A DNA stretch of 23,272 nt, from the NCBI GenBank assembly GCA_021826795.1, contig JAKAYM010000011.1, forward strand, positions 1-23,272, read 5' to 3'. The stretch comes from Thermoplasmata archaeon. GTDB lineage: Archaea > Thermoplasmatota > Thermoplasmata > Thermoplasmatales > Thermoplasmataceae. Below the pieces are notes generated by a model. It was not told the DNA's origin and did not search any database. It saw only the letters and a program-made list of their open reading frames with translations. The position numbers were made by a program, and so were the translations under genes. Shown here in pieces: positions 16,493 to 23,272 of this stretch (positions are counted from its first letter, which is position 1; every line of letters begins with the position of its first letter).

Positions 16493-17767
16493 ATGAAAAT
16501 ACTCAATCTGGAAGAGCTGGCAACCACTCCTGAAAAATCACATATACTGAAAATTATAGAAAATGCAATGAATGAGTTAACGCCTGAAAAAGCAATAAGA
16601 AATAATTTCAATATCCCGCTGGAAAAGTTTCAGAGCATCTATTTAATAGGATTCGGGAAGGCGGCGTACGGGATGTATTCAGGCATAAGAGATAGGATTC
16701 AGGATAAACTAAAATATGCAGGTATAATAATACCTGATGATGAGGAAGTCATCACAGAATTTCCGGAATTGGAAATAATGAGGGGAACCCATCCATATGT
16801 AAGCCAGAGCTCTGTAGATTCTTCCGTAAAGTTGATGGCGGAGGTTAAAAATCTTTCCTGCCATGATCTTATAATAGTTCTGATCTCCGGAGGTGGCTCA
16901 TCCCTGTTTGAAATTCCAGAAAACGGAATAAATATCCAGGATATAATGGATATATCAAAGGAAATCATGGATAATGATGGAGACATTTACACATTGAACA
17001 GAATAAGGTCCAGGTTATCCTCTGTAAAGGGCGGGAAACTGGCAAAATTATTATATCCAGCACAGGTTGTTTCATACGTAATATCTGATGTTATTTATGA
17101 TGATATGAGCATTATTGCCTCTGGTCCTCTGGTTCACCCAGACTTCCAGGGTGATATTTCAGAATTGGTCAGCGAATATGTTAAAGACCCGGCTCTTGCA
17201 AGGCTAATACTGCAAAATGGAAATTCAGATAGTATTGAAAATAAATATTTCTCCACAGTTGAAAATCATCTAATCCTGAATAATTATGACTTTGTCAATG
17301 CCATGTTCTCTGCAATGAATGGAGAAAAGATAAATCTTGGAAGCAATGTTCACGGAGATGTGAATTCTGTTGCAGATAGTATTGCAGCCCTATTGAGAAC
17401 AGTTTACAGTATGAAGAGGAGAGGATTTATGTTCGTCTGCGGTGGGGAAACAACAGTGAATGTACAGGGAACCGGATCAGGAGGGAGAAACCAGGAACTT
17501 GCTCTCAAACTGCTTGAATCCATGAAAAAGGGTGAAAATTTCACATTCTGTGCAATTGGCACAGATGGCATAGATGGAAAGAGCCCTGCTGCCGGTGGAA
17601 TAGTTGACCAGGATACCAAAATATCAGATCTTGATGTATACTTAAAGAACAATGATAGTTACACAGCACTTCTGTCTTGCAAGGGTGCCATTATGACCGG
17701 CCGTACCGGAAATAATGTTTCAGATATAATAGTAGGTTATTATTCAGGGGCAAATGACAATTTTTAA
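16493..17767 (+). CDS. Glycerate 2-kinase (MOFRL family)
   Basis: Phosphorylates D-glycerate to 2-phosphoglycerate with ATP. In Thermoplasma and Picrophilus this enzyme closes the non-phosphorylative Entner-Doudoroff pathway. The product has 424 residues, normal for the family. The N-terminal glycerate kinase domain carries GFGKAAYGM (K56 is the conserved Lys) and LISGGGSSLFE (130-140). The C-terminal MOFRL domain carries GGETTV (317-322), GSGGRNQELAL (with R332, N333, E335) and GTDGIDG (356-362). The ATG at 16493 begins a typical N-terminus. No SD precedes it, and an AAAGTTAAAAAC tract about 26 bases upstream could be the promoter. A 53-residue frame with its own SD follows 29 bases after the stop. 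Confidence 0.94.
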   Translation: MKILNLEELATTPEKSHILKIIENAMNELTPEKAIRNNFNIPLEKFQSIYLIGFGKAAYGMYSGIRDRIQDKLKYAGIIIPDDEEVITEFPELEIMRGTHPYVSQSSVDSSVKLMAEVKNLSCHDLIIVLISGGGSSLFEIPENGINIQDIMDISKEIMDNDGDIYTLNRIRSRLSSVKGGKLAKLLYPAQVVSYVISDVIYDDMSIIASGPLVHPDFQGDISELVSEYVKDPALARLILQNGNSDSIENKYFSTVENHLILNNYDFVNAMFSAMNGEKINLGSNVHGDVNSVADSIAALLRTVYSMKRRGFMFVCGGETTVNVQGTGSGGRNQELALKLLESMKKGENFTFCAIGTDGIDGKSPAAGGIVDQDTKISDLDVYLKNNDSYTALLSCKGAIMTGRTGNNVSDIIVGYYSGANDNF

Positions 17768-17784
17768 ATATTGGCAGCAATTAT

Positions 17785-17792
17785 GGAGTGAT
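17785..17792 (+). promoter_or_regulatory. Shine-Dalgarno of the 53-residue mini-gene
   Basis: GGAGTGAT matches the SD consensus GGAGGTGAT except for one missing G, with the GGAG core eight bases before ATG 17797. A strong SD in a region with many leaderless genes marks this short frame as translated, probably from the glycerate kinase transcript. Confidence 0.6.
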
Positions 17793-17796
17793 TGGC

Positions 17797-17958
17797 ATGG
17801 AAGAGTTGCTTTGTAATATAGAATTTGAAAAGGATGAAAAAGGTTACAGTGCTAGACTGAGAACCGATATGGGAGGACTCAGGGAATACAGTGGACTCAC
17901 CCTGGAAGAAGTAATGAATGAAGTTATACTTGAACTTCAGGAGGAATTCTCTCCATAA
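17797..17958 (+). CDS. 53-residue HicB-like protein, unpaired
   Basis: The small acidic protein begins MEELLCNIEFEKDEKGYSAR. It has a beta-beta-helix pattern: FEKDEKGYSARLRTD could be a hairpin, then a G-rich turn, then the GLTLEEVMNEVILELQEEF helix. Gly-Tyr-x-Ala followed by G-x-TLEE and an amphipathic helix resembles the partial RNase H-like fold of HicB antitoxins and related small stand-alone proteins. No HicA-like toxin or DNA-binding tail is present, so an antitoxin role is doubtful. Its SD and 29-base distance place it in one transcript with glycerate 2-kinase; the 3' end is 28 bases from the converging end of lhr. The gene is likely real, but its function is unknown. Confidence 0.65.
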   Translation: MEELLCNIEFEKDEKGYSARLRTDMGGLREYSGLTLEEVMNEVILELQEEFSP

Positions 17959-17971
17959 ATTATTTTATAAG

Positions 17972-17992
17972 TTGAAAAACCAGGTTTTAACT
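17972..17992 (-). terminator. Short hairpin plus T-run at the end of lhr
   Basis: On the minus strand CCAG-TTAAAAC-CTGG followed by TTTTT overlaps the lhr stop codon. The four-base stem is weak, but the hairpin and T-run together resemble a terminator at a convergent gene end. Confidence 0.3.
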
Positions 17993-20900
17993 GGAAAGAA
18001 TATAACCGGCACTATTGAATTCAGACTTTGCCATATCCTTGTACGTTGCATCTCCGGTAATTTTTTTGACGGTAAGATATTTTCCGCTCTTTTTTACTGA
18101 TACTGATAGTTTTACTGTTCCGTCTTTGAAATACAAATAATTGCTTGTAGAATGATATCTGGATTTTACGTATCCGGAAAAAATAAGTGCAATTATATCT
18201 CTGGGCGGTATAATTCTTGAAACTTTATCAATGACCTTATCGTGGTGGCTTCCATAGGGTATGTAAATTATCCTGTTCTCAGATGGTAGCAATGCCTCTT
18301 TTATAATTTTCCCCCTGTAGAGCTTCTTTACACAGAGATTATATTCGGCATCATCTTCCTGTCCAGTAAGCTGCCTGTAAACATTAGCATCGAAGAAACC
18401 TATTCTGGTTATAAGTTCCCTTAATAGTGTTTCTATAGCCTCTATTTTACTGTACTCATCGTTTATTGTTATGTACCTTCTTCCTTTATCCTTTGCAATA
18501 GCATTCAGTTTATACAGTGATTTTACCGATTCTTTTATTACAAGAGAATTCAATTTCATCGATTTAATTAACTCATTTTCTGACATGCTCCTGGAGATAA
18601 GGACCTTATACACCTCCTCTTCTGCTTCAGTTAATGGCCTTTTTTTGATTGCCTTATAAAGGGCAATTACATTTTTTGTGCCAAGTGCAGGCAGGTTGAA
18701 TGGCCCATCAAAATTATAGATGAGCATTGAATTATAATAATTATTCAATTCCACATTACGAATCCCGGTATAATATGCCTCCATATCGCTTCTTATTCCA
18801 AGATAAATTTTGCTCAATGCACTGTAATTCATGGTTGTTCTGCATGAATTATACTTATATACAGCAAGCGACATTAAATTTTCAGTGCTATCAGCGATGA
18901 CATCAAAGTCCCCCATGTAAATTACATTGTCTGTACGTTTATATCCGATACTTTCACCAATACTGAGCAGGTCATTATTTTCAGTACTGATAATTATGGA
19001 ATCTGCATTGAGTTTGGTCGAAACAGTCCGGACCGTATCCAGAAATTCCTTTATCTTGCCAGTTTCAAAATCTATGTTATCGAGCCATATACCTGGTGCT
19101 TTTTCTTCCATATAAAACATGGATTCCTCTGATCCATTATACAGGAATCGTGCATTGAAGTCATCGTTTCTCACATACTTCCCCATATATATGCTAACCG
19201 GATCGTTTTTCATGACTATGAGAGACCCTGAAACTGGATTAATGTCCTGGCCACCATAGTAAATCTCGTTTCTATAGTAATATGGCGGAAATCTGGAATA
19301 GTCAAGTTTTGCAGGGTTGAACCAGAAAAATCTTGACAGTTCCCTGGTAGTTACTGGTCCGTATTTTTCAATTATTTTACCTGTATCTATGTCCTTCGAA
19401 GGAGTGTAAAGTTCCCAGGTTCCGTTTTTTCCCTGAGTGATGAATATTTTGAATTCAAGGTTTTTTATTATGCTTTTAATTATCCTTCTGTCCATGCCCG
19501 TTATATCGGCGAGTTTTTCATCTGTATCTATTCCTCTCCCAATATGTTCTGTAATCTGATTTTCAATTTCGCTATTCTTTTCTTCTCTAAGCTTATATAA
19601 TAAGTCCATGAGCCACTTTGCTATGTAAGCATATTTATTTTTTATTGCTCTAGCATAGTAAATGTCTCCTGATGCCAGTAATCTTTCCAGGTCTGCTTTG
19701 CGATAATTCCCGGTTCTGATACGTATATCTATGAGGTCAAAGGCAAATCCATACTTATTGAAATACTCCTCAACATTTTGTACGGGCAGCGTAAAATTAA
19801 CTATGCGTTTCCTGGCAATGTCCTCCCCAGTGCTGTTTACAATAGCCTCAAAATCCGATTTCATCATGTACTGTTTCATGAAAATCGGGGTAATGTAATC
19901 GTACAGTATATCCCCGTTTTTGGCCATTGCATTGAGAGTTTTCTCCAATTTCTCATTGTTTACAGGAAGCCTGATCAGAAGCTCATCCAGAGATAGCGGT
20001 CCATAGGAAGAAAGTACTCTGGAAATTGCAATGTTCATGCTGTTTTCCGGTATATCAGGAATAGAATTGTTCTGGACATAGTGCTGCCTGTCTCCGTGTA
20101 CTTCCTTGCGTATCATATATGCAGATTCCAGTTTTATCAGGCTATCCCGGAGCTCCTGTTCTCCAAAACCGGTCTTTTTTATTTCACTGAATTTCTGGTC
20201 ATTTATTGAATTATAAATTTCCTTATCACGGTCTGTCAACTGCACATCCTTTTTAAAGAGATCGTACACAACTGGGTAATATTCTGAATAGACCCACTGG
20301 TCTGACCTTATGAAACAGTAAGTGATTGTGCTGGATTTTATCAGGTTCTCTGTTATGTCTTCCAGGTTTATATCACTGTATTCAATTGGAGAATTATACT
20401 TTTTCTTGAAAGGGTCTATATACAGGAAATGCCGGGCAAATTCAACATAGCTCTCCTCATCTGTCACCTGTGGTATTTTATTTCTGAAATAATTTTCAAC
20501 AAGTTTTGAATCTTTTATGAGGAAATCTATTCCTTCAGTGCCATAAATTTTATCCAGAAGTTTGCTTCTGAGATCTTTCAGTAGTTTTGAACGGTCTTCC
20601 ATGAGTACTATATCTGAAACTCCTGAAAGTATGAGATTATAAGAAAATGGACTTGTTTCAGTGGAATAATCCCTTATTGTAAATTTCTTTCTGGATATCA
20701 CATCATTTACATACCATGATGCACGCTCAACATCCATCACATCGTATTTAACCTCGTTGAATGCCTCCTTTATGACAGGAAAATTATTCATTGCTTCCAG
20801 TGTCCTCAGAAGGCGGTCACTGCGTAACTGCTGCCTGGCAACGGAAATATCAGTCTGCTTGTACTTCCTCAGTACCATGAGTGATCTGGTGGCACAGTAC

Positions 20901-23083
20901 CTGAAACGCTGCTTGAATAGTTCGGTATTGACTATTGATCTATCCACAAGGTCTCTGAAATTTGATGGATTCAGAAGTGTAACAACATCTTTTATTGGAA
21001 TCCTGCGATTCAATGTTATGGTGAATCCATTGTCATTTACGCTTATTCTTGTATTCAAACCGTATTTGTTTGAGACTGCAAGACCATAAGCCCTGGAAAG
21101 TGCATCGTTAACCCTTCTTCCAAGTGGTATGTGGAATATAATGCTGTAAAGATCGTTATCTATGTATCCCTCCACATAGAGGGATTCCTGATCAGGTATG
21201 GAAAACTCACCCTGGGATTTTACGTATGATATGAGGCTACGCGCTCCGAAGGAGTCCACCCTATAATTTTCCATGAGCCAGTTTTCCGTTTCCTCCCCGT
21301 TCTTTATTCTTCTGTAAAGCTCTTTCCTGAAATCTCCTATGAGTATACCCAGATCGTAGCTCCGTGGGAGGAGCTCACCTGTCCATGAAGGCACAGTAGG
21401 TTTCATACCTGTTGCAGTTTTTACAGTTATATTGTTGCGGGACACTTTCAAAAACATATAGGTTCTTGCTCCAAGCACAAATATATCTCCATTCTTTAGC
21501 CGCTCGACGAATTTATCACTGAGCTGGCCAAGCATTCTTCCCTTCTCATTAACCACATTGTAATTGGCTTCCTCTGGAATGGTACCAACGTTCATAAAAT
21601 ATATCATTCTGGTGCTTGCCTTCTTTCCGAATTTCTTTTCCTCTTCATCATACCAGATTTTTGAAAATAGTGTGTTGCCTTCTATTCTGCCGGATAGATA
21701 ATTCAAGGTTGAGATAAAATCATCGTATTCAAGGTTATGAAATGTGTATGAATTTTTTATTAAATTATATGCCTCGTCCACACCCCATGCCTTTTCAAGT
21801 GACATACTTATTATGCCCTGTGATAGCACGTCCAGTGGATTAACAGGGACTGTTACCTTATCAATTTCGTGATCGTATGCAGCCTTTGTCATAACCGCAC
21901 ATTCCATTAGATCATCCAGGTCGAAAACTATGAATCTCCCCAGCGAGAGGTCGCGTACGCCATGCCCTGATCTGCCTATTCTCTGAAGTGCCCTGGAAAC
22001 GGACTTCGGGCTCCCTATCTGAATTACCATATCGATGTAACCAATATCGATGCCCAGCTCCAGGGATGTGGATGTAATAACACACTTCAAATCCCCGTCT
22101 TTTAACTTGTTTTCCACCTCTATCCTTGTCTGTTTTCCCAGGGATGAGTGGTGGGCCTCTATATTTTCTATTCCACGTGCCTTAAGCCTCATGGCGACAT
22201 GCTCAGTGGAGCTTCTTGTGTTTGTGAATATAAGCGTGGTTTTATGGCTGTTTACCAGGTCAACCAGTATATCATACATCTTTTCATTGGCTACCTCATA
22301 GCTTACCAGTGTAAGGTCCTTTACCGGCGTGATAATTTTTAAATCCAGATATTTATTGGTGTTAACTTCAATTATAGTGAATTCCCTCTGTTTATCACCA
22401 TTGTACCCACATAAATAGGTACCGATCAGATCCAGGGGCGCCTGTGTGGCAGACAATCCAATTCTTACAAAACCCGGTGAAAGATTCTCCAGACGCTCAA
22501 GATTAAATGATAATAAAGACCCCCTTTTTGTTGATGATACCTCATGAATTTCATCAACGATAACATATTCTACACCGGTAAACTTTTCCTTGAACTTTGT
22601 AGCTGTTATAGCCAGGGAAAATGATTCAGGTGTTGTTATAATTATGTGTGGCGGTTTTTTCAGCATCCTGTTCCTGTCACCCTGTGCTGTATCTCCAGAC
22701 CGCACTGCTACTTTTATTTCTGGAATTTTGAGCCCTTTCCGGGCTGCAATTTCATATATTTCATTCAACGGCTCATTCAAATTTTTGTTGATATCATTTG
22801 CAAGAGCCTTCAATGGTGATATATAAACACAGTAAATTTTATCTTCCAGTTCACCGTGTCTTGCCTTCTGGAAAAGTTCATTGATTATGGAAAGAAAACC
22901 TGTAAGTGTTTTTCCTGTGCCTGTGGGAGAGGAAACAAGGACATTTTTTCTGCTGTGAATGAGTGGGATTGCCTTCTTTTGTGGTTCGCTCAAATCGCTG
23001 TATTTATTATTGAACCATTCTGCAACAATGTCATCGAGAAAAGGCAATGACTCTTCTACTTTAAATTGATTTTTGTATATCAT
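17987..23083 (-). CDS. lhr: Lhr-type superfamily 2 DNA helicase, full-length form
   Basis: ATP-dependent DNA helicase implicated in DNA repair, about 1698 residues. SF2 motifs from the chosen start are: Q-like LSEPQKKAIPLI (31-42), Walker A SSPTGTGKT (51-59), DEIH (177-180), SAT (211-213) and motif VI QRIGRSGHGVRD (367-378). The Lhr-specific winged-helix and four-helix region follow to about 860. Another 800 or so residues resemble the long bacterial Lhr C-terminal part, with several winged-helix-like stretches (for example near KLADITGMDRRIIKSI and SENELIKSMKLNSLVIKESV). Many archaeal Lhr proteins stop near 850-950 residues, so this length is notable. The open frame extends to a GTG at 23152, but a TATA box (23109-23120) lies inside that extension. 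ATG 23083 (MIYKNQFKVEE) is therefore preferred. Confidence 0.92.
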   Translation of the reverse strand: MIYKNQFKVEESLPFLDDIVAEWFNNKYSDLSEPQKKAIPLIHSRKNVLVSSPTGTGKTLTGFLSIINELFQKARHGELEDKIYCVYISPLKALANDINKNLNEPLNEIYEIAARKGLKIPEIKVAVRSGDTAQGDRNRMLKKPPHIIITTPESFSLAITATKFKEKFTGVEYVIVDEIHEVSSTKRGSLLSFNLERLENLSPGFVRIGLSATQAPLDLIGTYLCGYNGDKQREFTIIEVNTNKYLDLKIITPVKDLTLVSYEVANEKMYDILVDLVNSHKTTLIFTNTRSSTEHVAMRLKARGIENIEAHHSSLGKQTRIEVENKLKDGDLKCVITSTSLELGIDIGYIDMVIQIGSPKSVSRALQRIGRSGHGVRDLSLGRFIVFDLDDLMECAVMTKAAYDHEIDKVTVPVNPLDVLSQGIISMSLEKAWGVDEAYNLIKNSYTFHNLEYDDFISTLNYLSGRIEGNTLFSKIWYDEEEKKFGKKASTRMIYFMNVGTIPEEANYNVVNEKGRMLGQLSDKFVERLKNGDIFVLGARTYMFLKVSRNNITVKTATGMKPTVPSWTGELLPRSYDLGILIGDFRKELYRRIKNGEETENWLMENYRVDSFGARSLISYVKSQGEFSIPDQESLYVEGYIDNDLYSIIFHIPLGRRVNDALSRAYGLAVSNKYGLNTRISVNDNGFTITLNRRIPIKDVVTLLNPSNFRDLVDRSIVNTELFKQRFRYCATRSLMVLRKYKQTDISVARQQLRSDRLLRTLEAMNNFPVIKEAFNEVKYDVMDVERASWYVNDVISRKKFTIRDYSTETSPFSYNLILSGVSDIVLMEDRSKLLKDLRSKLLDKIYGTEGIDFLIKDSKLVENYFRNKIPQVTDEESYVEFARHFLYIDPFKKKYNSPIEYSDINLEDITENLIKSSTITYCFIRSDQWVYSEYYPVVYDLFKKDVQLTDRDKEIYNSINDQKFSEIKKTGFGEQELRDSLIKLESAYMIRKEVHGDRQHYVQNNSIPDIPENSMNIAISRVLSSYGPLSLDELLIRLPVNNEKLEKTLNAMAKNGDILYDYITPIFMKQYMMKSDFEAIVNSTGEDIARKRIVNFTLPVQNVEEYFNKYGFAFDLIDIRIRTGNYRKADLERLLASGDIYYARAIKNKYAYIAKWLMDLLYKLREEKNSEIENQITEHIGRGIDTDEKLADITGMDRRIIKSIIKNLEFKIFITQGKNGTWELYTPSKDIDTGKIIEKYGPVTTRELSRFFWFNPAKLDYSRFPPYYYRNEIYYGGQDINPVSGSLIVMKNDPVSIYMGKYVRNDDFNARFLYNGSEESMFYMEEKAPGIWLDNIDFETGKIKEFLDTVRTVSTKLNADSIIISTENNDLLSIGESIGYKRTDNVIYMGDFDVIADSTENLMSLAVYKYNSCRTTMNYSALSKIYLGIRSDMEAYYTGIRNVELNNYYNSMLIYNFDGPFNLPALGTKNVIALYKAIKKRPLTEAEEEVYKVLISRSMSENELIKSMKLNSLVIKESVKSLYKLNAIAKDKGRRYITINDEYSKIEAIETLLRELITRIGFFDANVYRQLTGQEDDAEYNLCVKKLYRGKIIKEALLPSENRIIYIPYGSHHDKVIDKVSRIIPPRDIIALIFSGYVKSRYHSTSNYLYFKDGTVKLSVSVKKSGKYLTVKKITGDATYKDMAKSEFNSAGYILSS

Positions 23084-23108
23084 TGACGATAATCTGTAAG
23101 GTAATTCA

Positions 23109-23120
23109 TATTTATATATA
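23109..23120 (-). promoter_or_regulatory. TATA box of lhr (near-leaderless)
   Basis: Minus-strand TATATATAAATA lies about 29-31 bases before ATG 23083. It predicts a transcript starting within a few bases of that ATG and falls inside the longer GTG-initiated frame, arguing against that start. Confidence 0.5.
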
Positions 23121-23211
23121 ACATTTTTGAGAAATGACAAACATATCAACACCTGAAAAGTATTTTAAATCCAAATTCTTTCTATTAGGATTAAGTTATA
23201 TAAGGAAATTA

Positions 23212-23272
23212 ATGATAATATATTCCATTTTGAATATAAATATTAATGAAACATTAAATCATGGCATAGTAT
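23212..23272 (+). CDS. Possible start of a gene running off the right edge
   Basis: From ATG 23212 the frame stays open for the last 20 codons (MIIYSILNININETLNHGIV). AAGGAAATT just upstream could act as a weak SD, and TTATATAAGG (23196-23205) is TATA-like but close to this ATG. The gene would be divergent from lhr. The piece is too short for a family call and may be non-coding. Confidence 0.25.
   Translation, partial: MIIYSILNININETLNHGIV

Noticed and set aside
23084..23152. GTG-initiated N-terminal extension of lhr
   Set aside because: The extension contains the TATA box and adds hydrophobic residues unrelated to the family. The Lhr fold begins after ATG 23083.
1..23272. CRISPR array, rRNA, tRNA, toxin-antitoxin pair or phage module
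   Set aside because: No regularly spaced repeats, tRNA T-loop signatures, rRNA-like GC-rich blocks or phage genes were seen. The HicB-like frame has no toxin partner.

Overview
The window looks like a low-GC chromosomal segment of a Thermoplasmatales archaeon (Ferroplasma/Acidiplasma-like; the genus is inferred). The basis is a full-length tricorn protease closely resembling the Thermoplasma acidophilum enzyme, a nicotinate phosphoribosyltransferase of the Thermoplasma type with a C-terminal zinc knuckle, and a MOFRL-family glycerate 2-kinase as used in the non-phosphorylative Entner-Doudoroff pathway of this order. It also carries an archaeal CysRS and has archaeal TATA boxes about 25 bases before start codons (leaderless transcripts). 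No rRNA, tRNA or CRISPR array was seen.

Layout. Positions 3-195 hold what looks like the frameshifted C-terminal relic of an IS transposase. 338-5393 (minus) is a giant surface protein: a family-5 peptide-type substrate-binding domain, a long series of Ig-like and PEGA-like domains, and a C-terminal membrane anchor. 5430-6340 is AT-rich and has no intact gene. Next come a 51-residue charged mini-gene (6399-6554) with its own promoter, SD and T-run, the tricorn protease (6651-9722), a GT4 glycosyltransferase and cysS. A two-gene NAD salvage operon follows (nicotinamidase then nicotinate phosphoribosyltransferase, 12588-14295). An APC amino-acid permease (minus) is divergent from glycerate 2-kinase across a 192-base region with a perfect 12-base palindrome. 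A 53-residue HicB-like mini-gene follows the kinase. A 1.7-kresidue Lhr helicase on the minus strand closes the window, with a possible partial gene at the right edge.

How the genes fit together. Most are housekeeping or scavenging functions of an acidophilic heterotroph. The surface peptide-binding protein, tricorn and the amino-acid permease could together serve peptide capture, peptide degradation and amino-acid transport (inference from neighbourhood only). The NAD salvage pair recycles nicotinamide to NaMN. Glycerate 2-kinase feeds glycerate into lower glycolysis.

Expression pattern. First genes of transcription units tend to have a TATA box about 22-31 bases before the start codon and no leader, whereas genes inside operons and the mini-genes carry Shine-Dalgarno sequences. 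This pattern moves several starts downstream of the longest reading frame (tricorn, glycosyltransferase, cysS, nicotinamidase, lhr). The most interesting items for follow-up are the giant binding protein, the two unlisted mini-genes, the Asp-for-Cys change in the CysRS zinc site, and the bacterial-style length of Lhr. No clearly new defence or mobile system is visible.
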